From an uncultured Bacillota bacterium (lineage in GTDB: Bacteria > Bacillota > Dehalobacteriia > UBA7702), in NCBI GenBank assembly GCA_902766525.1, contig CACXDX010000016.1, forward strand, positions 1 to 12,210: a stretch of 12,210 bases of DNA, read 5' to 3'. Shown here piece after piece: positions 1 to 8,433 of this stretch. Positions within the stretch are counted from its first letter, which is position 1. Each line of letters begins with the position of its first letter. The translations under genes were made by a program, and so were the position numbers. The notes under the pieces were generated by a model that was given only the letters and a program-made list of their open reading frames with translations, did no database searches and was not told the origin of the DNA.

Positions 1-732
1 CTGCTCTTTCAGGAAAGCCAGCGTTTCGCTCTGGCTTTGGGGCAGTTCCCCTTCGCCGTCGACGATGTCGTAGGCGAAAACGGCGAGACGGCGGGAAGCG
101 GCCACCTTGGGATCGAGCTGGCGCAGGGAACCGGCGGCGGCGTTGCGGGGATTGGCAAAGAGGCTTTCGCCGGCCTCCTGCCGTTGCTCATTCAGGCGGG
201 CGAAATCCTTCTTGGCCAGAAAGGCCTCGCCGCGCACGAGCAGCCGTCCCCGATGGGGGATGCTCAAAGGCACGCTGCGCACGGTGCGCAGATTGGCTGT
301 GATGTCCTCGCCGATCCTGCCGTCACCTCTGGTGGCGCCTTGCAGAAAGACGCCGTTTTCATAGAGGAGGGCCACGGTGAGGCCGTCGATCTTCCATTCC
401 ACGACGAAGACGGGATCTTCCACGCCCTCTTTTTTGAGGCGCTGTTCAAAATCGCCGAGTTCCCCGGCGGAGAAGGTATTGGCCAGGGAAAGCAGGGGGC
501 GGGGATGTTCCACCGTCTGAAAGCCCTCCGCGGGGCGGCCGCCCACCCGCAGCGTGGGGCTGTCGGGGCGGCGCAGTTCGGGATGGTCGGCTTCGATCGC
601 TTCCAGTTCCTTCATGGCGCGGTCGTACTCACCGTCGCTGACGAGGGGGCGATCCTCCTCGTAGTAGGCACGGTTCCAGAGATCCAGTTTTTCGCGCAGC
701 GCGGCGGCGCGCAGACTCAGTTCATCCTGCAT
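1..732 (-). CDS. ligA: NAD-dependent DNA ligase, N-terminal part (cut by window edge)
   Basis: This is the 5' 244 codons of LigA, which seals nicks in duplex DNA during replication and repair using NAD+. The family is usually about 670 residues, so only the N-terminal Ia domain and part of the adenylation domain are present. The YY motif and SDxEYD stretch near residues 23-37 fit the NMN-binding Ia domain. The adenylation motif KIDG (K114-G117) supplies the lysine that becomes AMP-linked, and TRGDG (134-138) and NPRNAAAGSLRQLD also match the family. The ATG lies immediately after the TGA of pcrA with no spacer, and its ribosome site (GGAG) is inside the end of pcrA, so the two are probably translationally coupled. 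The frame is open to the edge. The OB fold, zinc finger, HhH and BRCT domains lie outside the window. Confidence 0.96.
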   Translation of the reverse strand, partial: MQDELSLRAAALREKLDLWNRAYYEEDRPLVSDGEYDRAMKELEAIEADHPELRRPDSPTLRVGGRPAEGFQTVEHPRPLLSLANTFSAGELGDFEQRLKKEGVEDPVFVVEWKIDGLTVALLYENGVFLQGATRGDGRIGEDITANLRTVRSVPLSIPHRGRLLVRGEAFLAKKDFARLNEQRQEAGESLFANPRNAAAGSLRQLDPKVAASRRLAVFAYDIVDGEGELPQSQSETLAFLKEQ

Positions 733-2868
733 TCAGATCTTCTCCAGTTTCGCGTAGGCGAGTAAAAATTCTTTGATTCCCCGGTCGGGAAAGGCCACCT
801 TGACCTTTTCGCCTTCAGCGTCGGCGAAGACGACGACGCCCTCGCCGAATTTGCGGTGGCGCACCTTATCGCCGGGCTGTACTTTTTCGTAATCATCGTC
901 GGCGTAGACGGCGGCGGGTTTTTCCGCCGCCGGTTTTTTGGCGGCGAGACCGATGGACATTTCCCCCAAAAAGCGGGAGGGCTTGTTGTAGGAGGTGCGT
1001 CCCCAAAGGGTGCGGCGGTAGGCCCGCAAGATCTTCAGGACCTCCTTGGCCCGGGTGATGCCGACGTAGCAGAGGCGGCGTTCCTCCTCGATCTCGGCTT
1101 CGCCGCCGTCGAGAAGGGAGCGGATATGGGGAAAGACCGTCTCCTCCATGCCGACGAGGAAGACGACGGGAAATTCCAGCCCCTTGGCCATGTGGATCGT
1201 CATCAGGGTGACGTAGTCATCGTCTTCCGTCAGCTCGTCGAGATCGGAGCTGAGGGAGATCGAGGCCAGAAAATCGGCGAGGCTGCCGGCGCTCTCCGCG
1301 CTGTCGAAGGCGGCGCTCTTATCGTAATCCGAAGTCACCGTCAGGAATTCCTCCATGTTTTCGAGACGGGACATATTTTCGATGTTGTTTTCCTTTTCCA
1401 AAGCCCGTTTATAGCCGCTGACCTCCCAGACCTCTTTGGTGAGGCGGGTGAGGCCGTGATGATCGGCGTAATCGCGCAGATGATCGATGACGGCGACGAA
1501 CTTCTTCAGATTGTTTTTGGCCGCGGCTTTGAGATCGCTGCCGTCGAGGTCCTCTTTGAGCAGGGACCAGATCGAGCAGCCCCTTTCGGCGGCGATATCC
1601 TCCAGCCGTTCCACGGTGGTATTGCCGATGCCGCGGCGGGGTTCGTTGATGATCCTGACCAGACTGACGTTGTCGTCGGGATTCATCACCGTTCTGAGAT
1701 AAGCCAGCGTGTCCTTGATCTCCTTGCGGTCGTAATATTTGAGGCCGCCGTAGACCTTATAGGGCACGTTCAGAAAGCGCAGTTTTTCTTCGAGGACGCG
1801 GCTTTGGGCGTGGGTGCGGTAAAAGACGGCCATATCCCTTAAGCGGTAGCGTCCCAAAAGCTGTTTGCAGCTTTCGGCGACGTAGAGGGCCTCGTCCTTC
1901 TCATCGGAGACGAGGGCGGCCTCAACGTTGTGCTCACCGAGCTTGTCGGTGAAGAGCTCCTTATCGGGGCGGTTGCCGTTGTGGCGGATCAGGGCGTTGG
2001 CCACGCTCAGGATCTGCTTGGTGGAGCGGTAATTGCGCTCCAGACGGTAGACCTCGGCGGTGGGATAGTCCTCCTGAAAATTGAGGATGTTGCGGATCTG
2101 CGCGCCGCGGAAGGCGTAGATGCTCTGATCCGGATCGCCGACGACGAAGAGATTGCCCTTCTCTCCGGCCAGCAGCCGCAAAAAGCGGTACTGCACCTCG
2201 TTGGTGTCCTGATACTCGTCGACGAGGATATAGGGAAAGCGCTCCTTGTAATCGCTTAAGATTGCGGGGCACTCTTGAAAGAGGCGCACGGCCTCAAGGA
2301 GCAGATCGTCGAAGTCCAGGGCGCGGTTTTCTTTCTTCCGCTCCTCATAGCGGCGGTAGATCACGGCGGCCAGTTCCTCCTCGTCGCTGAAGGCCGAGGA
2401 GGCGTAGTCGTCGGGATCGATCATCTCATTTTTGGCGTCGGAGATCATCTTCAGCGCCGCGGCGGGGGAGAGGGCGTCCTCGGCGCCTTCCTGCTTTAAG
2501 AGGGATTTCACGAGAGAACGCTGGTCGGCGTCGTCGTAGATGACGAAATTCGGCTCAATGCCGATGGCCTCCCCTTCCATGCGCAGAAGTCTCAGACAGA
2601 TGCGGTGGAAGGTCCCCACCCAGAGGCCGTAGACGTCTTCATCGAGGAGCTCGCCGAGGCGGCTTGCCATTTCCTTCGCCGCCTTGTTGGTAAAGGTCAG
2701 CGCCATGATCTCCCGGGGGGAGACCTCCATGGCGTCGATGAGATAGGCGATGCGATGGGTCAGCACCCGGGTTTTGCCGGATCCGGCGCCGGCGATGACC
2801 AGCACGGGACCGCCGCCGCAGGTCACGGCCGCGTATTGCTGTTGATTCAATCCATCGAGATAGCCCAT
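733..2868 (-). CDS. pcrA: UvrD/PcrA-type superfamily 1A DNA helicase
   Basis: ATP-driven 3'-5' DNA helicase of the PcrA/UvrD family, acting in repair, rolling-circle replication and removal of stalled RNA polymerase. At 711 aa it has the usual length and every helicase motif: Q motif (LNxxQ, 7-11), Walker A AGAGSGKT (26-33), Ia LTFTNKAAKEM (57-67), Walker B DEYQD (217-221), motif III VGDPDQSIY (243-251), IV RLERNYRS (275-282), V TIHMAKGLEF (557-566) and VI RLCYVGITRAK (598-608). The C-terminal 45 residues carry a GDKVRHRKFGEGVV stretch, the Tudor-like module that in Bacillus PcrA contacts RNA polymerase. An AAGAGG ribosome site sits 6 nt before the ATG. It lies 27 nt after purD and directly abuts ligA. 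PcrA rather than RecB or Rep is favoured by the C-terminal module and the ligA neighbour. Confidence 0.97.
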   Translation of the reverse strand: MGYLDGLNQQQYAAVTCGGGPVLVIAGAGSGKTRVLTHRIAYLIDAMEVSPREIMALTFTNKAAKEMASRLGELLDEDVYGLWVGTFHRICLRLLRMEGEAIGIEPNFVIYDDADQRSLVKSLLKQEGAEDALSPAAALKMISDAKNEMIDPDDYASSAFSDEEELAAVIYRRYEERKKENRALDFDDLLLEAVRLFQECPAILSDYKERFPYILVDEYQDTNEVQYRFLRLLAGEKGNLFVVGDPDQSIYAFRGAQIRNILNFQEDYPTAEVYRLERNYRSTKQILSVANALIRHNGNRPDKELFTDKLGEHNVEAALVSDEKDEALYVAESCKQLLGRYRLRDMAVFYRTHAQSRVLEEKLRFLNVPYKVYGGLKYYDRKEIKDTLAYLRTVMNPDDNVSLVRIINEPRRGIGNTTVERLEDIAAERGCSIWSLLKEDLDGSDLKAAAKNNLKKFVAVIDHLRDYADHHGLTRLTKEVWEVSGYKRALEKENNIENMSRLENMEEFLTVTSDYDKSAAFDSAESAGSLADFLASISLSSDLDELTEDDDYVTLMTIHMAKGLEFPVVFLVGMEETVFPHIRSLLDGGEAEIEEERRLCYVGITRAKEVLKILRAYRRTLWGRTSYNKPSRFLGEMSIGLAAKKPAAEKPAAVYADDDYEKVQPGDKVRHRKFGEGVVVFADAEGEKVKVAFPDRGIKEFLLAYAKLEKI

Positions 2869-2895
2869 AAAATTCCTCTTACTCTCTGTTTTTCT

Positions 2896-4167
2896 TTATT
2901 TCAAATGACGAAAGGCCTTTCGGCCGATGTCGTGACGGTAGTGACATTCTTTAAAATCGATGGTTTCCACCCGGGCGTAGGCCTTATCGATGGCCGCTTT
3001 CAGCTCGGGGGCAATGGCGGTCACGCCCAGAACGCGGCCGCCGTTGCTGACGAAGGAGCCGTCGGCCAGCTTGGTACCGGCGTGGAAGACGAAGGTATCT
3101 TCGAGCTCCTGATCGAGACCGGAGATCACGTCCCCCTTCACCGGAGAAGCGGGATAACCCTTGGCGCTGATCACAACGCAGACGGCATACCCGTCCTTCC
3201 AGCGGATCTCCTGCTCACTCAGGGTGCCTTCGTTGATCGCGCGGACGATATCGAGGATATCGCTGTCGAGGAGGGGCAGCACGGCCTGGGTCTCGGGATC
3301 GCCGAAGCGGGCGTTGAATTCCAGCACCTTGACGTCGTCGCCGTCGACCATGAGGCCGGCGTAGAGCACGCCGCGGTAGGGTCTGCCTTCCTCCTTCATG
3401 GCTCTGACCATGGGCTTCAAAACCTGTTCCATGGCCTTTTCGATGATTTCCGGGGAGCCGACGGGAGCCGGGGCGTAAGCGCCCATGCCGCCGGTGTTGG
3501 GACCCATATCGTCGTCGTCGATGCGCTTATGATCCTGAGAGGGCAGCATCGGCACGACGGTCTCCCCGTCGGTGAAGGCCAGAAGACTCAGCTCTTCCCC
3601 TTTTAAAAATTCTTCGATGACGACGCGGCTGCCGCTGTCGCCGAAGACCTTATCCTCCATCATGCTCTTCACCGCCGCGGCGGCTTCCCCTTCGTCGGCG
3701 GCGATGATCACGCCTTTGCCGGCGGCGAGGCCGTCGGCTTTGACGACGGTGGGATAGGACACGGTCTGCAGATAGGCCAGGGCCGCTTTCATGTCGTCGA
3801 AGACTTCATAGGCGGCGGTGGGGATATCATATTTCTTCATCATGTGCTTGCAGAAGGCCTTGGAGCCCTCGAGCTCGGCGGCGTCCTTCTGAGGTCCCAG
3901 CACCATGACGTTTTCCTTCAAAAGCAGATCGGCGAGGCCGTTTAAGAGGGGCACTTCCGGGCCGATGAAGACCATGTCGATGCCCTTCTCTCTGACGAAG
4001 GCGAGGATACCCTCATTGTCGGTGACGGCGATGCCGGTCTTTTCGGCGATATCGCTCATGCCGTCGCTGCCGGGAGCGGCGTAGACCGCGGTCAGCTGCT
4101 TGCTTTCTTTGATCTTGGCGGCGATGGCGTGTTCCCTGCCGCCGGAACCGATGATTAAAACTTTCAT
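2896..4167 (-). CDS. purD: Phosphoribosylamine-glycine ligase (GAR synthetase)
   Basis: Cytoplasmic ATP-grasp enzyme for step 2 of purine synthesis: phosphoribosylamine + glycine + ATP gives GAR. The 423-aa protein has the family length. Visible motifs are the N-terminal GSGGREHA (7-14), the ATP-grasp VKADGLAAGKGV (142-153), MGPNTGGMGAY (221-231) and the GARS signature NARFGDPETQ (285-294), with metal-binding E and N residues. I chose the ATG at 4167 because MKVLIIGSGGREHA is the usual N-terminus and GGGAG lies 8 nt upstream. A start at 4188 would add seven residues and run into the end of purN. It follows purN by 13 nt and precedes pcrA by 27 nt. In many Bacillota purH lies between purN and purD; it is not here. 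Confidence 0.97.
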   Translation of the reverse strand: MKVLIIGSGGREHAIAAKIKESKQLTAVYAAPGSDGMSDIAEKTGIAVTDNEGILAFVREKGIDMVFIGPEVPLLNGLADLLLKENVMVLGPQKDAAELEGSKAFCKHMMKKYDIPTAAYEVFDDMKAALAYLQTVSYPTVVKADGLAAGKGVIIAADEGEAAAAVKSMMEDKVFGDSGSRVVIEEFLKGEELSLLAFTDGETVVPMLPSQDHKRIDDDDMGPNTGGMGAYAPAPVGSPEIIEKAMEQVLKPMVRAMKEEGRPYRGVLYAGLMVDGDDVKVLEFNARFGDPETQAVLPLLDSDILDIVRAINEGTLSEQEIRWKDGYAVCVVISAKGYPASPVKGDVISGLDQELEDTFVFHAGTKLADGSFVSNGGRVLGVTAIAPELKAAIDKAYARVETIDFKECHYRHDIGRKAFRHLK

Positions 4168-4180
4168 TTTTCGTTCTCCC

Positions 4181-4732
4181 TTACTCACAGAGCGCTTTGA
4201 CGACGGCGGGATAGAGCTTGTGTTCCTGCTCCAGGATACGGGCGGAAAGGGTCTCCTCGGTGTCGTCGTCTTTGACTTCCACGGCCCGCTGGGCGATGAT
4301 CCTGCCGGTATCCATGCCTTCGTCGACGTAGTGAACGGTGCAGCCGGCGATCTTCACGCCGTATTCCAGAGCCTGACGCTGACCGTGGAGCCCCTTGAAG
4401 GAGGGCAGCAGCGCCGGGTGGATGTTGATGATCCTGCCGGCAAAGGCTTCCACAAAAGCTTTGGGCACGATGCGCATATAGCCGGCCAGGAGGATGTAAT
4501 CGGGTTCGTAAGTCTTCACGGTGCCGAGGAGCCAATCGTTGTACTCCGGCGCTTTGCCGTTGCCGAAGATGGCCTCGATCTCGTTTTCTCTGGCGATATC
4601 GAGGGCTTTGGCGTCGTGGTGGTCGGAGATCACGGCGACGATCTCGCCGTTGATGTTGCCGGCCTTGATCTCATCTAAAATGGCCTTGAAATTGGAGCCG
4701 CGGCCGCTGGCCAAAACGACGAGGCGTTTCAT
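4181..4732 (-). CDS. purN: Phosphoribosylglycinamide formyltransferase (GAR transformylase 1)
   Basis: Folate-dependent transformylase for step 3: GAR + 10-formyl-THF gives FGAR. At 183 aa it is slightly shorter than E. coli PurN (212 aa) but complete. The phosphate-binding loop is ASGRGSNFKAI (8-18). The catalytic triad seen in PurN is present: N103 and H105 in INIHPALLPSF, and D141 in VDEGMDTG. The ATG overlaps the purM stop in an ATGA arrangement (4 nt shared), with GGGGGTG as ribosome site inside purM, so translation is probably coupled. Formate-using PurT would be an unrelated ATP-grasp protein, so this organism depends on 10-formyl-THF for this step unless PurT is encoded elsewhere. Confidence 0.97.
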   Translation of the reverse strand: MKRLVVLASGRGSNFKAILDEIKAGNINGEIVAVISDHHDAKALDIARENEIEAIFGNGKAPEYNDWLLGTVKTYEPDYILLAGYMRIVPKAFVEAFAGRIINIHPALLPSFKGLHGQRQALEYGVKIAGCTVHYVDEGMDTGRIIAQRAVEVKDDDTEETLSARILEQEHKLYPAVVKALCE

Positions 4733-5754
4733 ATGTTCACCCCCATGATCTCGGTTTTCCCCTCACCCTGTTCCAGGTAGCCCACGCGCAAGAAGCGGGT
4801 GTCTTCGATCTCGATGCGGTCGGCGGTCTCCTCGTCGCAGATGACGATGAAGCCGAGGCCCATGTTGAAGACGCGGTGCATCTCGAGGGGATCGATCCTG
4901 CCCAGCTGCTGCAGGTAGGAGAAGACCGGCGGAACGGGCCAGGCCACGTCGATGACGGCGTTGAGCCACGGGTTGATGCAGCGGGGAATATTCTCGATGA
5001 GACCGCCGCCGGTGATATGGCTCATGGCTTTGATCTCATACTTTTTGAGCAGAGGCAAAATGTCCTTCACGTAGATCCTCGTCGGCGTCAGCAGCTCTTC
5101 GCCGAGGCTGCGGCCGAGTTCGGGAACGTAGCTGTCCACGTTGAGGCCGGCCACGTCGAAGACGAGCTTGCGCACGAGGGAGAAGCCGTTGGAATGGACG
5201 CCGGTGGAGGGCAGCGCCAGCATGACGTCGCCGACGGCGGTCTTTTTCCCGTCCACGATCTTCTTTTTGTCGACGATGCCCACGGCGAAGCCGGCGATAT
5301 CGTATTCGTCCTCACCGTAAAAATCGGGCATTTCCGCGGTCTCGCCGCCGATCAGCGCCGCTTGACTTTGGCGGCAGCCCTCGGCGACGCCGGAAACGAT
5401 GGCGGCGATCTTCTCCGGCTCCAGCTTGCCGCAGGCCAGATAGTCGAGGAAAAAGAGGGGCGACGCGCCCTGAACGAGGATGTCGTTGACGCACATGGCC
5501 ACGGCGTCGATGCCGATGGTGTCGTGCTTGTCCATATCCATGGCGATCTTCAATTTGGTGCCGACGCCGTCGGTGCCGGAGACGAGGACCGGCGCTTCCA
5601 TGCCGGCGATATCCGGCTGAAAGAGGCCGCCGAAGCCGCCGATGTCGGTGAGCACGCCGTCGTTGAAGGTGGATTTCACGTGATCCTTCATGAGGCGGAC
5701 GGCTTCGTTGCCCTTGTCGATATCGACGCCGGCGTCTTTATAACTGATTCCCAT
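4729..5754 (-). CDS. purM: Phosphoribosylformylglycinamidine cyclo-ligase (AIR synthetase)
   Basis: ATP-dependent ring closure of FGAM to AIR (step 5). The 341-aa length fits the family (E. coli 345). The start MGISYKDAGVDIDKGNEAV is the typical PurM opening. The ATP and phosphate loop GTDGVGTK is at 60-67, followed by GIDAVAMCVNDILVQGA (81-97), the dimer and metal-binding segment, and a later GGGLIENIPR. AGAAGGA lies 7 nt before the ATG at 5754. There are 27 nt between purC and purM, and purM overlaps purN. In many related clusters purF stands between purC and purM; no remnant of it is visible in this 27-nt gap. Confidence 0.97.
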   Translation of the reverse strand: MGISYKDAGVDIDKGNEAVRLMKDHVKSTFNDGVLTDIGGFGGLFQPDIAGMEAPVLVSGTDGVGTKLKIAMDMDKHDTIGIDAVAMCVNDILVQGASPLFFLDYLACGKLEPEKIAAIVSGVAEGCRQSQAALIGGETAEMPDFYGEDEYDIAGFAVGIVDKKKIVDGKKTAVGDVMLALPSTGVHSNGFSLVRKLVFDVAGLNVDSYVPELGRSLGEELLTPTRIYVKDILPLLKKYEIKAMSHITGGGLIENIPRCINPWLNAVIDVAWPVPPVFSYLQQLGRIDPLEMHRVFNMGLGFIVICDEETADRIEIEDTRFLRVGYLEQGEGKTEIMGVNI

Positions 5755-5781
5755 AGCGATATCCTTCTTTCCGCCCTTCCC

Positions 5782-6495
5782 TTATTCGGAGAGGCGCTTC
5801 AAAATTTCTTTATAGGCGTCTTCCACGTTGCCGAGGTCGCGGCGGAAGCGGTCCTTATCGAGTTTTTCATTGGTTTCGGTATCCCAGAAGCGGCAGGTAT
5901 CCGGGGAGATCTCGTCGGAGAGCATGATCTCGCCGTTGTTGTCCACGCCGTATTCGAGCTTGAAGTCGATGATCTTGATGTTGCGCTTTAAGAGGTATTC
6001 CCTTAAGATCTCATTGACCTTGAAGGAGGTATCTGCGGTGAATTTCACCTGTTCTTCCGTGGCCCAGCCCATGGCCGCGATGTGGTAATTGTTGATCATG
6101 GGATCGCCCAGCTCATCGCATTTGTAGCAATATTCGAGGACGGTCTTTTTGAGCTCCGTGCCTTCCTCGAGGCCCAAACGTTTGGCCAGGGAGCCGGCGG
6201 CGACGTTGCGGACGATGACTTCCAGAGGCAGGATCTTGTTTTTGCGCACGAGCTGTTCGGTGTCGGAGATCTTTTCGATGAAATGATTCTTCACGCCTTT
6301 TTCCGCCAGCATCGTAAAAAAGATCGAGGAAATTTCGTTGTTCAGGTGACCTTTGCCGATGATGGTGCCCTTCTTCTTGCCGTCAAAGGCGGTGGCGTCG
6401 TCCTTATATTCGAGCCAGAGCACATCGGGATCGTCGGTCAGAAACATTTTTTTGGCTTTGCCTTCGTAGAGCATTTCTTTTTTTTCAACGTTCAT
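5782..6495 (-). CDS. purC: SAICAR synthase (phosphoribosylaminoimidazole-succinocarboxamide synthase)
   Basis: ATP-dependent condensation of CAIR with aspartate to SAICAR. The 237-aa protein matches the bacterial stand-alone form. Visible features are the N-terminal LYEGKAKKMF strand-loop that binds ATP (9-18), SAICAR signature 1 LPLEVIVRNVAAGS (89-102) and signature 2 around DFKLEYG (177-183) with LSDEISPDTCR (192-202). A near-perfect AGGAGG stands 8 nt before the ATG at 6495. It follows purB by 15 nt. Nothing is missing or unusual. Confidence 0.97.
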   Translation of the reverse strand: MNVEKKEMLYEGKAKKMFLTDDPDVLWLEYKDDATAFDGKKKGTIIGKGHLNNEISSIFFTMLAEKGVKNHFIEKISDTEQLVRKNKILPLEVIVRNVAAGSLAKRLGLEEGTELKKTVLEYCYKCDELGDPMINNYHIAAMGWATEEQVKFTADTSFKVNEILREYLLKRNIKIIDFKLEYGVDNNGEIMLSDEISPDTCRFWDTETNEKLDKDRFRRDLGNVEDAYKEILKRLSE

Positions 6496-6510
6496 GGTTT
6501 TTTCCTCCTC

Positions 6511-7806
6511 TTATTCCAAACCGGTGCGTTTGAAGATGTAGTCGATGTTTTTCAGATGGTAATCGTAATCGAAGAGGTCTTCGATCTCTTCCTTGGTGAG
6601 ATAGCGGGCGATGTCCTCATCCTCGGTGACGAGATATTCAAAGTCGGTCTTCGTCTGCCAGGCGTAGAGGGCGTTGCGCTGGACCCATTCGTAGGCCTTT
6701 TCCCGGCTCATGCCCTTGTCGATGAGCTTGAGCATGACCCGCTGGGAGAAGACGAGACCCAGGGTGCGTTCGAGATTGGCGCGCATGTTGTCCTCGTGGA
6801 CGACGAGGTTCTTGTAGATGCGGATCATCAGGTGCAGCATATAGTCGAGGAGCAGACAGGAATCGGGGATGATGATGCGTTCCACCGAAGAATGGGTGAT
6901 GTCCCGTTCATGCCAGAGGGCCACGTTTTCCATGGCGGCTTCGGCGTTGCCCCGGAGGACTCTGGAGAGACCGGCCACGCGTTCGGCGGTGATGGGATTC
7001 TTCTTGTGGGGCATGGCCGAGGAGCCCTTCTGGCCCTTGGCGAAGGATTCCTCCACTTCCAGAATGTCGGTGCGCTGGAGATTGCGGATCTCGGTGGCCA
7101 TCTTTTCCAGGCTGCTGCCGATCACGGCGATGGTGGTGAGAAATTCGGCGTGGCGGTCGCGCTGGATGACCTGGGTGGAGACGGGCTCCGATTTGAGGCC
7201 CAGTCTGAGACAGACGTTTTCCTCCACTCTCGGGTCGATGTTGGCGAAGGTGCCGACGGCGCCGGAGATCATACCCACGGACACGGCCTCTTTGGCCTTT
7301 TCCATGCGCTCGATGGAGCGGTCCGTTTCCATGGTAAAGAGGGCCATCTTGAGGCCGAAGGTGACGGGCTCGGCGTGGATGCCGTGGGTGCGCCCGGTCA
7401 TCAGGGTGTACTTATGCTTTTTGGCGAGGTCGGCGAGGATGGCGCGGAATTCCCTCAGCTTGGTCAGGAGGATATCGGCGCTTTCCTTCATCTGCAGGCC
7501 GAGGGCGGTATCGAGCACATCCGAGGAGGTCATACCCATATGCAGGTATTTGGAATCCTCTCCGATGTTCTCGCCGACGGCGGTCAGAAAGGCGATGACG
7601 TCGTGTTTGACGACGTCCTCGATCTCATTGATGCGCTCGACGTTGAAATCGGCTTTGGCGCGGATGTTTTTGGCGGCTTCCTCGGGAATGTAGCCCAGCT
7701 CGGCCATGGCTTCGGAAGCGCAGATCTCCACTTCCATCATCTGTCTGAAACGATTTTCATGATCCCAGATGGCCTGCATCTGGGGGAGGCTGTAACGTGC
7801 GATCAT
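6511..7806 (-). CDS. purB: Adenylosuccinate lyase
   Basis: Fumarase/aspartase superfamily enzyme acting twice: it splits SAICAR to AICAR and adenylosuccinate to AMP, releasing fumarate. At 431 aa it is of the short Bacillus type. Expected elements are KHDVIAF (67-73), HMGMTSSDVLDTA (89-101), the catalytic histidine in GRTHGIHAEP (138-147, H141) and the superfamily signature GSSAMPHKKNP (261-271) with the catalytic serine loop. AAGGAG is 8 nt upstream of the ATG at 7806, and the purE stop codon sits just before that ribosome site. Because it also serves AMP synthesis, placing it second in the operon ties salvage and de novo flux to one promoter. Confidence 0.97.
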   Translation of the reverse strand: MIARYSLPQMQAIWDHENRFRQMMEVEICASEAMAELGYIPEEAAKNIRAKADFNVERINEIEDVVKHDVIAFLTAVGENIGEDSKYLHMGMTSSDVLDTALGLQMKESADILLTKLREFRAILADLAKKHKYTLMTGRTHGIHAEPVTFGLKMALFTMETDRSIERMEKAKEAVSVGMISGAVGTFANIDPRVEENVCLRLGLKSEPVSTQVIQRDRHAEFLTTIAVIGSSLEKMATEIRNLQRTDILEVEESFAKGQKGSSAMPHKKNPITAERVAGLSRVLRGNAEAAMENVALWHERDITHSSVERIIIPDSCLLLDYMLHLMIRIYKNLVVHEDNMRANLERTLGLVFSQRVMLKLIDKGMSREKAYEWVQRNALYAWQTKTDFEYLVTEDEDIARYLTKEEIEDLFDYDYHLKNIDYIFKRTGLE

Positions 7807-7818
7807 TTTCCCTGCTCC

Positions 7819-8334
7819 TTACTTTTTTTGTTCTAAATAGGCAGCCGCTCCCAAAGAAGCCAGTTTTTCGTCTTTGGCTTTGACCGTATCGGCCATTTTG
7901 CGGCGGTAGGCGATGAGTTTTTCCCTGATCGTTTCATCCCGCAGCGAGAGGATCTGCGCCGCGAGGATGCCGGCGTTTTTGGCGCCGCCCACGGAAACGG
8001 TGGCCACGGGGATGCCCGGCGGCATCTGCACCGTGGAAAGGAGGGAATCGAGACCGCCCATAAAGGCGGTGGCGATGGGCACGCCGATCACCGGCAGCGT
8101 CGTCGCCGAAGCCACGACGCCGGCGAGATGCGCCGCGCCGCCGGCGGCGGCGATGAAGACCCCGGCCCCTTCCCTTTCACCCTCGGCGACGACGGCGTGG
8201 GTGCGGTCGGGGGTGCGGTGGGCCGAAGAGACGTGCAGATCGTAGTCGACGCCGAGCTCGTCTAAGATGTCGGCGGCGGCCTTCATCTGGGGCAGATCGG
8301 AGTCGCTGCCCATGATGATGATAACTTTTGCCAT
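7819..8334 (-). CDS. purE: N5-carboxyaminoimidazole ribonucleotide mutase (PurE)
   Basis: First gene of the purine cluster; it moves the carboxyl group of N5-CAIR to C4 of the imidazole to give CAIR. The 171-aa protein shows GSDSD (9-13), SAHRTP (37-42), AAGGAAHLAG (63-72) and LDSLLSTVQMP (95-105), the octamer active-site elements. SAHRTP resembles class I mutases, which work with PurK, rather than class II carboxylases (from memory of the families). I chose ATG 8334 (MAKVIIIMGSDSD) because it begins at the conserved first strand and has AGAAGG 9 nt upstream. A longer frame back to 8424 would translate the AT-rich leader and give a non-conserved extension. Confidence 0.96.
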   Translation of the reverse strand: MAKVIIIMGSDSDLPQMKAAADILDELGVDYDLHVSSAHRTPDRTHAVVAEGEREGAGVFIAAAGGAAHLAGVVASATTLPVIGVPIATAFMGGLDSLLSTVQMPPGIPVATVSVGGAKNAGILAAQILSLRDETIREKLIAYRRKMADTVKAKDEKLASLGAAAYLEQKK

Positions 8335-8411
8335 AATGATAAACCTTCTCTCTCCTGAAATCTGTAAGTAAAAAATATAAAAAATCAAATATGATTGCCG
8401 GAAAAAGCGGC

Positions 8412-8433
8412 GGCGGAAAAGCAAACTTCCGCC
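8412..8433 (-). promoter_or_regulatory. GC-rich hairpin in the purE leader
   Basis: In the purE leader the minus strand can form a 7-bp hairpin, GGCGGAA/TTCCGCC with an 8-nt loop, about 25 nt into the predicted transcript. A run of five U residues begins 6 nt after the stem, and a U-rich stretch follows before the ribosome site. The gap between stem and U run makes it a weak terminator. It could be an attenuator element or merely a 5' stabilising stem. I could not match the leader to a purine (xpt type) or ZTP riboswitch, nor see a PurR box. Confidence 0.35.

Noticed and set aside
4876..5991. Plus-strand open frame of 371 codons opposite purM and purC
   Set aside because: Antisense shadow of conserved coding sequence; no motif, ribosome site or neighbour supports it. 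The same applies to the frames at 37-765, 856-1842, 2605-3606 and 9732-10766.
6082..7836. Plus-strand open frame of 584 codons opposite purB and the end of purC
   Set aside because: It mirrors two fully supported conserved genes. Its composition (H, G, D and V rich, with few recognisable motifs) is what antisense frames of GC-rich genes give, and it has no promoter or ribosome site of note.
8335..8424. N-terminal extension of PurE from an upstream ATG at 8424
   Set aside because: The added residues are translated AT-rich leader, not conserved in PurE, and the start at 8334 has both a ribosome site and the conserved first strand.
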